Shown here: piece after piece, positions 23,883 through 37,000 of the stretch
Numbering within the stretch: the stretch's first letter is position 1
Layout: each line of letters begins with the position of its first letter
Assembly (NCBI GenBank): GCA_963682025.1
Contig: OY821517.1
Span: 49,377,162 to 49,441,161 of the forward strand
DNA: 64,000 nucleotides
Reading direction: 5' to 3'
Origin: Cordilura impudica
Taxonomy: Eukaryota; Arthropoda; Insecta; Diptera; Scathophagidae
Translations under genes and position numbers: made by a program
The notes under the pieces: generated by a model
Databases searched by the model: none
Seen by the model: only the letters and a program-made list of their open reading frames with translations
Told to the model about the DNA's origin: nothing

Positions 23883-25925
23883 AGCATCTATAAAATATTT
23901 ATTTTAGTCCTATTTATACAACTTTATGGAATATTCAGAGCATACGGTTACGGTCGGGACAAATTTTAAACACCAATAAATTTTTTAAACCGAATTTGCG
24001 GGAGGCAATTATTAAATTTTCTTGAGTAAAGTGATGAGCTTCCTTAAAATCTGAAAGCTAATTGAATTTCAAAAACTTGTCCACCAATGATATCAATGAA
24101 TAGTGTTTTTGGTATACGGACGCAACAATTAGATTTAGGACGAAACACACTCAAAAAACTTTCGTTATTCCAACTAAACTATATATTTGTTTATTGAAAT
24201 ATATTAGGTTATTGTCAGTAGAAAATATTTATATATTACAACCACAATATAATATTACTTTGAATAAGCTAAAGACAAAGAAAAAAGTTTCTATTTATAA
24301 TTCGTCAAAAAACTCGAAATGAAAAAAAAATTTTAAATGCCTTTATATTAATAAAATATATGTATATATTTTAGCTTGATTATTAGATAATAAAAATTTA
24401 TTCTGACCAGTCTGAATTTTTCACTCGTGGTTCGCCTTTTTCGGGACATACCCATATGTATGTAAATTGTTTTAAAAACTGTCGAAATATATTTCCAAAA
24501 TTTCAATTGTGTTATTAATTTAAATAAAATTCTAACCACTAAATATGTCTAATGCATTTTATAAAATATATTCTACAAGTTTTGATTGAACAATTTTTGA
24601 AAACTTTTAGAATTATGCATATAAAATTCATTCCATAGGGATGATATTTAATCAAACCAATTTTCAGATGTTTCGTAAAATTTTGTTTTTTATATCGAAA
24701 GCCACAAACATATAATTAATATGAAAATTCAGATATAAAAAGAGAATTACCGTGCCTTATTTTGGAGTTAGCAAATTTTCTAATCCATTGAAGATTAACC
24801 GATTAGTTTACCATAAAAGTTTCGAACTTTATCATCTTCGACGCAATTGTGCATGCTGAATTATAATATTTAAACACACATTTATAGAAAACGTAATTCA
24901 TATTTTTTTTATAATAATCAACTTATAGTTTTTTGCTTTTTTAAATAAGTATACGTTTTCGTAGTTAAATTAGTTAGTTTTAATTGTTAATTATCTTATT
25001 TGATAAGTATAAAAAAGCTTTAATTATTAAACGAAAAAAAAAAACAAAAATAATAATAAAAAAGTAGCAACAAAAAAAATTTTTTTTCAATTAGATTCTA
25101 GAGCCCTTATGATAAGTATTGATTGTCTTTATTGAGAGATTCTTTGGTAGAGATTTTATTTGTAGATTTTTAAGAACAATTGGCTTTTGAAAATCGTCAT
25201 ATAAAACCACTGATAAGGACTTAGAATATTGAAAGACAAGAGACGACATAAGAGCTAAAGGCTATGCCAACTAAGGCATTGGGGCAAAACATTAACAGAA
25301 TATACATTTTTCAACACAAATTAAAAGCAAAACAAAAAAAAAAAAAAGCCGCTTAGACTTACCACTAGTGATTTGTTAAGAATTATAGTACGATAGAAAT
25401 GAAAATGAATAATCGAGAAACCTCTCATACATATTTGCTTAATGCTCATAGATTTGTTTAAAATATGATAAATAATTTGTTGCACGTATATATTTATTTT
25501 CCTAAAAAATCAATTTCGATAGAGGACCAATATTTTAAATAAGATTTAAATAAAGAAGACCTTATTAATTAAATAATTTTATGTTAGAATTAATTTGTAA
25601 GTTATTTGTCTTAATTACATTCCTGTGTTGTTGCATACATATATTTTATTTTGTATTTTGCATGTAATGTACATAAGTACGAGTACATACAATGCAAATA
25701 ATCGAACTTATAGAATACATTGTAAAAAAGATTTCATTAAATACAACGAATACTTAAAAAATATTTACACCATATTAAATTATAATACTATTAATAAATT
25801 TGCTTATCAATTTATTGTGTTTTACTTTTTAAACTTCAAATTAATACATCAATATATGATATATGTATGTATGTAGATATGTAGGTATGCTAATATATAC
25901 ATATGTATATGTATATATAGCTTTA
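23883..25925. other. 2-kb AT-rich spacer without gene
   Basis: No coding sequence or structured repeat recognised apart from the inverted block near 24445 described for 20961-21828, poly-A tracts (25030-25090, 25335) and ordinary AT-rich DNA. The short open frame at 25625-25876 is mostly Tyr, Ile and Asn codons and is probably chance. Confidence 0.4.
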
Positions 25926-26530
25926 ATATCCTATACCATGCTGTGGGGTCAAGGTAAAATAATGAGTTTGTGCTGATGTGTGTAAATATAACCTAGACGT
26001 GTTAAATCGATTGACTCGGAATCACTTTCTGAGATTTTTTTAGCAAAATTCAAACCGCTCAAGGTCGAATACTATTCATATCGGTGCATATTCATACCTA
26101 GACCCCCTATAAATATCTTCTATTAGTTCGGGTTCAAATTTAGTTTGAGTACGAAAATTGTGCTTATTTGATCTATAAATCATTAGCCTAAAAATAAATT
26201 GTATAAAACCAATTCTAGTCATAGTCCCCTTAAAAAGCTATTCCCGATGTTTACTTAAACAAAATATAGATTGCACTTAGATTCAGTTTGCACATGTTTT
26301 TAGAACATGACCTTAGCCGATATGAACATTAGCATATCTATAGACAAACACTAAACAAGACAATCTAACTCATATTTGGTTTATATTGGTTATATTTTCT
26401 ACTTACATCCATTAATGATCTCATCCAGTATGGTTGGGTTCGGATCATTTGTGGATCTAAACGCCTTATCCGATAGTCATGGTATAGAGTATCGTATAAT
26501 CGGCCTAGCCCGACTATAACTTTCTTAATT
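25926..26530 (+). mobile_element. DINE-1-like element, copy 5 (degenerate)
   Basis: Begins TATCCTATACCATGCTGTGG and ends GGTATAGAGTATCGTATAATC, then a damaged hairpin (CGGCCTAGCCCG) and ACTTTCTTAATT. The GTCC core is lost. The oldest-looking copy in the window. Confidence 0.65.
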
Positions 26531-26984
26531 ATAATTATAATTATAATTTTTGTTTTTGTAATTTTGTAATTTTGACTATACATAATAAGTACATATTTTA
26601 TTAAAAAAAAAAAAAAACAATTAAGCTTCTTAAAGAACTAATTTTAGAAAATATATTAAATAAAATTCTTCTTGTGAAGTTTTTAATTATTAAAATTAAA
26701 TTATTAAATAAAAAAGAAAAACAAAATAATAATCAGTAATATAGAGTGCGGAAAATATACAACCTTGATACATACATATGCTGATATCCATACATAGATA
26801 CATACTTTTATTAAAATAATTATTATACATACATATGTAAAAGAAATAAATAGTAAATTCAAAAAAAAAGTTTAAAAATAAAATAATAATTTCAAAAATA
26901 AGGATACAAATTAAAAATTCTGGAATTTAATTGATGCTTAGGGAGAATATTATAAATTTACCTCAGATAACATAACAGCCTATG
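26531..26984. other. Spacer without gene
   Basis: AT-rich and A-rich tracts, nothing recognised. Confidence 0.4.
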
Positions 26985-27271
26985 CACAGTGGCTGAAAAT
27001 CGTTTTTCATTGGCCAAAATTCTGTAACTTTTGAACCGATCAAAATATTTAAGAAATTTTTTTTTAATGGATAGATATTTAGTTCAGCTTCACTAAGTTT
27101 TAATCTTATATATTAAAAGAATTTATGAATAAACTTTGCATTCAAGATTTTTTTCAATATTTTTCTTCTCTCAAACCTCTATAACTAGAGTTCTAATTAA
27201 CGTAGGCTGTTGACATAGGTCTAAGAACTCAGTGGATCAAGCTCCTTCTTTTGAGCTATTAACTGCTTAAA

Positions 27272-27490
27272 TTCGTTGGGTTTGAGGAAAGTTATGCATG
27301 GAGAATCAACTTTACTTTTACTGTACGTTAACTTATCTTGGCATATTTTGGCATTACTGTACGTTAACTTCTCTTGGCAAATTCGTTGGGTTTGAGGAAA
27401 GTTATGCGTGGACAATCAACTTTACTTTTACTGCACGTTAACTTCTCTTGGCATATTTTGGCATTACTGTACGTTAACTTCTCTTGGCAA
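27272..27490. repeat. Tandem ~110-bp repeat with ~37-bp subunits
   Basis: The segment starting AAATTCGTTGGGTTTGAGGA occurs twice in a row (27270 and 27379). Within each, TACGTTAACTTCTCTTGGCA recurs two times. Lies within the transposon's non-coding 3' part. Confidence 0.8.
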
Positions 27491-28128
27491 ATTTTGGTAT
27501 TATATTATAAAAATTAATATAATATAATATAATGCTGCGGAGCAGGAGGGGTCCTCTAGTTGCATTAAAATTGATTGAGGACTTTTTAAGGAATTCTAGG
27601 TCAAAGTTGGACTTTTGATTTTTTTTAACTTTTAGATTGAAATATGTGTTTATTTTTTTATTTATTAAAAAATTTAATATTTGGATTTTAATAATAATTA
27701 TAAACATTTTTTGTAATAATGGGATTTTTTAATGTTACACTCAAAGAAAATTTTTACACTAAAAAAAAAAAACAGTAAAATCAACTGGAGATTTTGCTAT
27801 TATTACTGAAAAATTAAAAAATTTGCAAATTTGTTTACACTCAGCTAAAAAAAAAAACGTTAATAATATTATCTAAAAATCTTGCTATTACTACAGAAAA
27901 ATTTATTATTTTTTGCTGTTAAATTTGATCATTTTAAAAAACTTTTTTAAAATAAAAACTGTAATAGATTTTAATTGCATTTGTAACAATGGTACGTTCT
28001 GTTTATTATTATTTTTTCTGATAGATCTCCAAGTGGCACCAATTGATATTTAATGAAAAGAATCTTCTTGCGCTATTGCCATCATTTGTATTGCCTGAGC
28101 CTTGTTTTGGCTGATCTATAATCAATTG

Positions 28129-29455
28129 TTAATTCAATTTTAATTTCAAATCCAGAAATAATGCCTCCTCATTTGTGAACTGTTTTGCATCGCTCGGAGT
28201 TGGTATACTTTTAAGAATCCGTTTTGTTCTCACTGGACTAGCTTTAACAACTTTTTCAATGATATCCACTTTTGTTAATTGGTTCTGTGATCGTAATTGA
28301 TGTAGGAAAGATTCTTTTATATTTGTACAACCAATTTCATCGTTAACATCTTTAAGTTTCCGCCTCTTAGATCTATCGCTGCAGTTGTCCAATGACTTGC
28401 GTGGTCTTCCAGCCTTATCTTGATTTGCTGTTTCTGCAGCGACAGTAAGTTGGCCTTCTAACCAGTTTGCAGTTTTTATACCCTATACCACTATGTGGTT
28501 TGGGTATAATGACTTTGTGCTGCTGTTTGTAACAACCAAAAATATTTGACCTACACCCATCTTTAATTATACCGATCGAATCAGAATCACTATCTGATTC
28601 GATTTAACGATGTCCGTCCGTCCGTCCGTCTGTGTGTCCATGTAAAGCTTATAATCAAACTGCAGGTCGCAAATATGAATATATTTTGATGAAATTTGGT
28701 ATTTAATCTTTTATCGGCCATGGGATGAACGCTATTGAAATTGGTAGGAATCGGTCCATGTTCAGACCTAGCCCCCATACAAATGACCCCTACGAAATCA
28801 ACATATATTGCCATAAGATCCAAATTATCATACAAATCTTAGTCAAATTGTGTTTGTATGTATATATTACATCCATTAATCGGTAGTCCGAAAATGATCC
28901 CTATTGGACAACTCTTAGTCATAGGCCCCATATAGAGCTGCTTCCCGATCTTCAGTTAAATCTATCAAAAAACAAAAATATTGCACTGATTCTTCTCAAA
29001 TTTTGTTTGTATATATATTTTTTGCAAAATACAAGAGACTTTACCAAACATGGTCAGGATCGGTCCATTTTTGGGATATAGCATCCGATATGAACTTTTT
29101 CATATCTGCAGCCGAAAAAATTAATAAAAATCCCACTCAAATTTGGTTTATGCTTATTTTCTATATCCAGTTAGTTGGGCCTGAGAGATAGGGTCTCTAA
29201 ACGCATGGTATAGGGTATCATATGGTCGGTCTAGACCGACTATAATTTTCTTACTTGTTATATAAAAATTTTGTTTACTGTGGCTAACTTCTTTGTAGCG
29301 TTTTTTTAGTGCTTTGACGAAGTTAGATAATTGCTCTTGTATTTCGGTGCTACACGAATTTAAGTTTAATTTTATTTTAACGTAACTAAGAGCGTCTTCC
29401 TGGTTTTTGTTTCTAAAATACTCTTCAGCCAGTTCTTTATAACTGAAGCATTGTT
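28129..29455 (-). pseudogene. Transposase-family N-terminal region, split by a DINE-1-like insertion
   Basis: The upstream part, 29455-29260, reads YKELAEEYFRNKNQEDALSY and ends KKRYKEVSHSKQNFYN. After the 783-bp DINE insertion the frame resumes at 28476 with KTANWLEGQLTVAAETANQD, AGRPRKSLDNCSDRSKRRKL and SPVRTKRILKSIPTPSDAKQ, ending at a stop at 28129. GRPxKSxxxxSDRSKRRK followed by an SPxRxxxxxK block is a hallmark of a large insect/cnidarian transposon protein family whose C-terminal half is seen at 63074-64000. The upstream edge has an acceptor-like CTTCAG, so it may have been an exon. Broken and therefore not functional. Confidence 0.65.
28477..29259 (+). mobile_element. DINE-1-like element, copy 6 (full length)
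   Basis: TATACCCTATACCACTATGTGG at the left (subterminal repeat), (GTCC)4 core at 28613-28632, ATGGTATAGGGTATCATATG, palindrome GGTCGGTCTAGACCGACTAT and TTTTCTTACTTGTT at the right. One of the best preserved copies, with few differences from 58031-58817. It interrupts a transposase-like frame. Confidence 0.9.
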
Positions 29456-30439
29456 AGGTAAAAGGAAAAGGTATAAAATAGGTATGATAATAAAAAAAAA
29501 CCCAGGTTACTAATGAATTACATCTTCTGCGTATTGACATTCTTACTTACAAATATAGTATGGTAATAGAACAAATAATGACTATTATAAGCTATAAAAT
29601 ACCTAAAGCACAAATTTAATACACCATTGTATACGAGTACTTATAGGGCTGTTTAAATTATCGTAATTTGATTTTTTTTTTTAGAGTAATTTCATTAAAA
29701 TGAAAAAAGTGTTCTACCCACGGGTCGTCACGGGTTCAAAAGTATATATAGGGTTAAAAAGGACACTTTCAGCTTTCTCCGGGTGGTATACGTTTCTTGT
29801 TCCCTAGAAGTTCTATTCCACTAAAGTTGAAATTTGAGAAAAATATAGTAGTTGCATTAATATTTCATAACGCCCCTAATATTAAACGGTAGAGCTGTGA
29901 CCACTTACAACAACTAAAGAATATAATCCTACCAACATTACAAAAAAGACCGCAAGTCATTATCGATGATATCTTGCGGGTAGTAACCATTTCTTTTTGA
30001 TAAAAAACAACAAAAAAAATCACCTTTTTCTGAAATTAAAAAAACAGTTGAGTTTGACAACATGACACGCCCACAATTAGCAATAGTTTAACCTAATTTT
30101 TTGGCTACCTTAATCTGGATATATTAGCTACATAAAGGCGTTAAAATTTTAAAAATCGGTGACAACAAAAATTAGACTTTTGGCCAATGAAATCAAAATT
30201 TCAGCCACAGTGCGGCGGCTGAAATGTCAACAAGGATCACCTGTATTCTCTTTTTTATTAACTTTCTAGGTAACCTACTTTTTATTCTATACATACATTT
30301 TATTGTAAATATTTACTTTTTGAGTAAATTTAATTCATTTCCTGCATCAATTTAGCCCATCTTGAAAGCCCTTTCGATAAAGTGCACCTAGTCATAATTT
30401 CAATATTTTGAGAAAAACATTTTTCTGTTCAATAGACAT

Positions 30440-32961
30440 TAGAGTGGTCCTTAGAAAATGAAAATGCGATTTTTGGGATAGACGGGGTCCAGTTTGTTAC
30501 CTTTCCATATAAAACTAATAAAAGTGTAGTTTGGGGACAATCGTATAACGAAAAGTTGCGCCGGAAATCGATTGAAAATTTCAAGTGTGTTTATATGGGT
30601 AAAATATGACTTTTTTGAGATTTTACGAAAATTTCGTTCTATAGTTTAATTTTTCCGACAAGTTGTTGTAAGAATCGGGATCAGTATTAAATTACCTATT
30701 CAAAAAGCTATAAAAATTCAAAATCGAATAAAATTCGCCAAGAAATAGGAAATGCCCCAGACCACGTTTGTGCCAAAAAAAAAACTAGGTCATGAAATTT
30801 GATAGCATTTTTTTCAATTTTGAGAAATTGATTAAAGCCATAATTTTTTTTGTCTCTATACTTATATGTATGTCAGATATGAAGTATAGTTTTATTATTT
30901 AAAATGGGAAATTTTTTTGATAAAATTTTAAAACCCCTTTTTTCTAGTTTTAAAAAATTTTCTTAAACAAAATATAAAAAAATGGATCGGGCATTTTAAT
31001 ATTTTATTAAATATATGTCAGATGTTAACTACGTGAATTTTTAGGTAAATCCATCTGCCAGAATTTTTTTGACAAGTATTTTATTTTTGCGGATTTCGAG
31101 AAAAATTGTATTTTTTTAAATATTCTGTAAATTTACTCATTCTAAAAACTTTGTATTAAAAATTCACCACTTTTCTACTTTTAAATGTTATATTTTATCT
31201 TAATAGCCTAGGGTTTCGGAAAAAAATAATATGACCCAATCAATCCTTTTGGAATTGGGGTCACATATGACCCCAAGCCAATAAAAGACAATTTATTCAA
31301 AAAATTCAAATATTTTGTAAGTGCTGTTGAATTTTTAGATGCTTAAAATATAATAACCAAATGTGTAGAACTTCCATTTCTAAAATTTGGGATAAATCCG
31401 AGAACGTTAACCCATTATTGATAAATAAAATAAGAAGACCCACAAATGACCCAAAGCTAATAAAAGACAATTTATTCACAAGAATATGAAGTATAAAATT
31501 AACTCTATTTATTTTGGTGTATTTAAGGATGATTTAGTGTGCGATTGAAATTGTTTTTTGTAATCACTTGCGAATTGCAATAAGTATTGCTTTTCTTGTT
31601 CGTTCTTTGTTAATATGTTATTATACTCTTTAATCAATTCAACACCGCGTTCTTTTTATTATTTATTTTATTTGGAAACATATAGACAGTTTTTATACAT
31701 AAAATAATTTTATAACAAAATTGGTTAAAAAAAAATTTATATTCGCGAGCAATAAGCAGATAATTGCACCAAAGATATATCACAATGGATTATTTTGATC
31801 CCAGGAGCACTGAAGGGTTAAATAAATAAAAATTAACCGAATTACTTTTCTTAAATTCTAAATAGTGGTTTTATGGAGTATTAAACTCGAAAAACTCGTT
31901 TTCGGTAATCTTTATTTAAAAATATCTTAAAATCCAAAGCTGGCCTTGGCAAATAATGGATTAACGTTTTCGGATTTATCCCAAATTTTAGGAATGGAGT
32001 TCTACACATTTGGTTATTATATTTTAAGCTTCGCATCTAAAAATTCAACAGCACTTACAAAATATTTGAATTTTTTGAATAAATTGTCTTTTATTAGCTT
32101 GGGGTCATATATGACCCCAATTCCATAAGGGTTAATGGGGTCATATTATCTTTTTTCGAAACCCTAGTCTATTAAGATAAAATATAACATTTAAAAGTAG
32201 AAAAGTGGTGAATTTTTGATACAAAGTATTTAGAAAGAGTACATTTACAGAATATTTTACAAAAATCCCATTTTTTTCGAAATCCGCAAAAATAAAATCT
32301 TTGTCAAAAAAATTCTGGTACAGGGATTTACCTAAAAATTCACACAGTTAATCTCTGACATGTATTTAGTAAAACCTTAAAGTGCTAGATCCATTTTTTT
32401 TTTTTTCAAATTTTGTTTAAGAAAATTTTTTAAGACTTGAAAGAGTTTTCAAAATTTTATCAAAAAAATTTCTTATTTTCGGTCTCAATGCGCAATAGGT
32501 TAACAACGTGAAATCAAACAATACTTCATATCTGATTACTTATAAGTATAGAGACAAAAAAAATATGGCTTTAATCAATTTCCCAAAGTTGAAAAAAATG
32601 CTATCAAATTTCATGACCTAGTTTTTTTTTGCACAAACGTGGTCTGGGGCATTTCCTATTTCTTGGCGAATTTTATTCGATTTTGAATTTTTATAGCTTT
32701 TTGAAAAGATAATTTAATACTGATCCCGATTCTTACAACTTGTCGGAAAAATTAAACTATGGAACGAAATTTTCGTAAAATCTCAAAAAAGTCAAATTTT
32801 CCCCATATAAACACACTTGAAATTTTCAATCGATTTCCGGCGCGACTTTTCTTTATCCGATTATCCCCAAACTTCACATTTATTAGTTTTATATTGAAAG
32901 GTAACAAACTGCACCCCGCCTATCCTAAAAATCGCATTTTCATTTTTTAATGACCACTCTA
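30440..32961. mobile_element. hAT-like foldback element with ~1-kb inverted arms
   Basis: Ends TAGAGTGGTC on both sides, flanked by ATAGACAT (30432-30439) and ATAGACAA (32962-32969). Arms run from 30440 to about 31430 and from about 31950 to 32961 and can be followed block by block (for example AAATCGATTGAAAATTTCAA, GCCCCAGACCACGTTTGTGC, TTGGGGTCATATATGACCCC). The roughly 500-bp central spacer is non-coding. TAGAG ends and an 8-bp duplication fit hAT. No transposase. Short open frames within are incidental. Confidence 0.85.
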
Positions 32962-33189
32962 ATAGACAATACGTACATACAATTTTTCTTTTAAAAAGTG
33001 GGAATTGATTACAAATAAAAATACACTCACGATATACGTAGCAAAAAAAAATCGGCAAATTTCAATATTTCGATTTTTTTTTATTACATCGCTTAAATCA
33101 AAAATGGTTAACAAAATATCCTTAAAATCACTTAAAATGATTTTTATTTGAACAAAAACGTAATTTTTATTTTGACCTTTGTACAAACA

Positions 33190-33605
33190 AGTTTAATGCC
33201 TTTTTTCATTTCTGACAAAAAATTTCCATTTTATTTGCACGTTTTCGAAAAGTGTATTTTTTCATATACTCTGAGTTAAGAGGAACCTTATCTTATACAT
33301 CAATCGAAATGTCTCAAAGTTGAGCTCTCGTAAATTGCAAAAAATTGTAGCCTTTGGCTTCTTTCAGGTCATAGTGTGAGAATATTTCACCATGTTCCAC
33401 TTTTTTGATATTTTCGCCCTATGGGGATAATAATCAAAATTTGTTTGCATTTTATGAATACAGCACTTTGAGATCTTTCCATTGATGTATAAGATAAGGT
33501 TGCTCTTAATTCAGAATATATGAAAACATATACTTTTCGAAAGAAGTGCAAATAAAATGCGACATTTTTGTCAGAAAAGAAAACGACATAAGTTTCAGTT
33601 ATTTT
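33190..33605. mobile_element. Palindromic element with ~130-bp arms
   Basis: The left arm (TTTCTGACAAAAAAT, CATTTTATTTGCAC, TTCGAAAAGT, AACCTTATCTTATACATCAA) is mirrored in the right arm (33470-33600). Central loop about 110 bp. No ORF and no clear target duplication. Confidence 0.7.
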
Positions 33606-33619
33606 ACTTATCATCGTAA

Positions 33620-33872
33620 AGGTGCGTTCAGACTACGCAAATATTTGACCAAATAAACGTAACCCCTAATTTTATGAAAGTTTTATTCAATCTTACATGA
33701 TATATAAAAGATAAAATTAAGTTATGTTTTATTATATTAGTAATATTTAATATATTTAACTATATTCTATATCATATATTGTATAACTTAATGAAAATTA
33801 TACAAGGAAAATTATACATTATTTAGTGGTTACGCTTGTTTGAGCAAACGTTTGCCTAATGTGCCCGAACCT
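33620..33872. mobile_element. Harbinger-like MITE, family 3 (TAA flanks)
   Basis: Imperfect inverted ends AGGTGCGTTCAGACTACGCA / AGGTTCGGGCACATTAGGCA with internal AAACAAGCGTAACC. TAA at 33617-33619 and 33873-33875. 253 bp, non-coding. Lies just beyond the 3' end of the CLCC1-like gene. Confidence 0.65.
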
Positions 33873-34059
33873 TAAGTTTTTGAAATTTTAATAAATATAA
33901 AACAAACATAATACAATTTTTATAAATTCTTAAAATAAAATAAATTAAAAAAATAAATAAATATAAATTATTTTTTTAATAATAGCCTACAAAAAAATAT
34001 TTTGACTTTTAATCGTAAGCGGCTTAATTCCATTTAAAAATAGGTTTTAAAAATATATA

Positions 34060-37000
34060 CTAGGAGTCCTTCGACAAATTCTCATAAGTAACTTGTGCAT
34101 CAACATTTTTAATAATTTTTTTTGAGTCGTTATTATTTTCCAATTTTAAAGATGAACTTTCTGACGACGAAGAAGTATCTTTTTCAGATTTCGAACTATT
34201 TTCAGATTTAGAAGTTAAACTTTCATCAAGCGACGATGAAGTCTGATTAGGAGCTGGAGCCAGAGCTTCTTTGAGTTCTTCTACGCCGGATACAGCAGGT
34301 GATATATGATTACGTTGAGGACCAGAATTTATTGCATTCAGTAAAATTCTTAGATTATCTCCAGATAAACGATCATCATTGTGAGAATTTAGAGCAGGTT
34401 GGTGTTGTGAAGCTGGTGAATGACTATTGTTTCTATGAACAAAATGTAACCAAGCTGAGGGACTTAATATATATTTAAAGGTTAACTTCAATATATATCC
34501 CACCATACATATTAACATAAGTACCGCAAAGTAATTGAAAGGGAATGGCAAATCATTTTTGAGTTTCGTTAACGTTTCTGAGCATTGTTCTAATAATACA
34601 TGCAAATATTTTAAAAATATGTCATTGAAATACATTATAATCACATGATCCGGTCGACAAAAATCTAACGAAATTTTTGTAGATTTTCTAAAATTGAACG
34701 AAAACAATAAATATTTTTATGGTTAATGGATAAAAAGCAATTTAAATTTTTTACATACTTTAATTTTTGTTGTTCGCTTAAATTCCGTGAATCAACGGAA
34801 CTGGAAAATATGTTCTTCAAGAAACTAAAAAAACCTGAACCTTTTTGAGATTCCTGAGTTTCTTTATTGCGGTTTATGATTTCCAACATCTTATTCATCT
34901 CTAATTCCTAGATTAGAACAATTACAAAATATATTTTAAATAAATTTACCACTTTATTAACTTACCCGATTGCACTCTATGTACGTATGCAGATAACCAA
35001 ATAAGAATAAACTGCCAAAAATTAAGGTCATCCAACCAATATTGTAACGATTATTCAAATACCATCCAAGTATTACTACGAGTAGTGCAATCAAAAGAAA
35101 ACGAACCTGACAACAACATAAATATTCTTGTATAAGAATTGCGACTGCCATAACAATAAATGCAACCACATACATAAATCAAACTAACATTGCTATCGTT
35201 TTTGTAAATACCTCTGATGCTTTTATTAACTGCAACACATCACGGAAAATGCCATTTATCAATGCTTTAAAACTTGAAACTGCTGTTGTTCGACCATGAT
35301 AACACTTATTTGGAATACGCACATTTTCAAAAATCTCCGTTAGTATATTGTCTAGATCTCGTGGATCTTGTAATTGATGCAACTTGTCGAGTTGAGAGGC
35401 TTGGAGAGTGAACATAATAGAACGTTGATATGTTTGTAATGTTGAATCGTACTGAAAATAAATGTTTTTTTTTTTTTTAGTTTTATATAATATGATTAAT
35501 TTTGTTACACAGCCATGTATAGAATAGTTATTCAAACTTTATGTTAAACAAGTAAGAGGGTTAAAATCGGCTGGGCCGAATCTTTGATTCCCTGCACCTG
35601 CATCTTAAACTCAATATTACAACCAATATTGGATACGGCTACCACTTTAAAACTGTTGTCGGTACTGAAATTTCAATTTGAAATACCAATTAAATTTAAA
35701 GTTAATTGTTTTTCTTGTTGGCCAAATTCTATTATAATTTCTTGTTATAAAAAACAATGATCGTGTCTTCTATAGAAAAAATTAGTTACTATTTTTGAAA
35801 AATGGCATTATTTTTCTTTCACTAGAGTAGAAAACCCCTAACTACTTCACAGAACACCAATGAAATTCATTATTTAACGCAGCCGGCGTTATAACACCCA
35901 CAGTTTATCCCTATAAAAATGTTTTGAGACCTTAGAAGTCATACGATAATTTAAAAAAAAATTCAACTGATTCTATTATTAATATCCAGATAATTAATAT
36001 TAAAAAAAAGCAAATTTTAAAATATTTTTATGTGAATTAGCTGGTAAATTTAGTTTTTAAATTTTAATTTTAATATTTAATTTTTAATTTTTAATTTTTA
36101 ATTTTTAATTTTTAATTTTTAATTTTTAATTTTTAATTTTTAATTTTTAATTTTTAATTTTTAATTATAAATTTTTAATTTTTAATTTTTAATTTTTAAT
36201 TTTTAATAATTTAATTTTTAATTTTTAATAATTTAATTTTTAATTTTTTAATTTTTATTTTTTATTTTTTAATTTTTTTTTTAATTTTTAATTTTTAATT
36301 TTTAATTTTTAATTTATAGTTTTTAATTGTTAATTTTTAATTTTTAATTTTTTATTTTTTAATTTTTAATTTTTTTTTTAATTTTTGATATTTAGTTTTT
36401 AATTTTTAATTTTTTAATTTTTAATTTTTATTTTTTAATTTTTAATTTTTAATTTTTAATTTTTAGTTTTTAGTTTTTAGTTTTTAATTTTTAATTTTTA
36501 ATTTTTTAATTTTTATTTTCTAATTTTTAATTTTTTTTAATTGTTGATTTTTAATTTTCCATAATAATAATAATCAACTTAATAAATTTGTTAACTGCAG
36601 ACATACTTTGTGACAGATTTTTGCTCCTTCATAGAAAATTTGTTTTTATTTTGTTATTGTTTATGTTTTGAAAAAAAAAATGAGATTTTGGACTATTCTT
36701 CATGATGCACAATTATGTTTGTGATACACTTTATATACAAAATTTAATAAATTTTAAAGTTCTATAAAAAAAATTATGAAAATTTAAAAAAACTTTAATA
36801 TATTTCAAATAATGTGTTTACAAAACGCGAGGAATCGTTTAAAATTTGTGTTCATATTCTGCTACATAAAAGTTATATTCGCCTAGATTAATATCGAAAA
36901 CACTGTTTTTTTTTAGATTTGTGTGGCTGTATGTTAAATATAAATTTCCCAGGCGAATTTATTTTGGAATTGAAATTCCACTCAAATTTGTTCATACAAA

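Larger units (their letters stand above)
26985..30212 (-). mobile_element. TIR DNA transposon (Chapaev/CMC-like?), copy 1
   Basis: The left end CACAGTGGCTGAAAATCG plus TTTTCATTGGCCAAAATTC is mirrored at the right end (CACTGTGGCTGAAATTTTG plus TTCATTGGCCAAAAGTC, inverse, about 30165-30212). Between them lie a tandem repeat (27272-27490), a broken minus-strand ORF (28129-29455) and an inserted DINE-1-like element. A second copy occupies 56215-56514 plus 62379 to the window end. A CACTG/CACAG start and the protein type suggest CMC/Chapaev; this is tentative. No target duplication was recognised. Confidence 0.65.

Noticed and set aside
28590..28835. Conserved short peptides (GVICMGAR..HGP) in several DINE copies
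   Set aside because: They recur because the DNA copies are similar. Frames differ in length between copies and the element class is non-coding.
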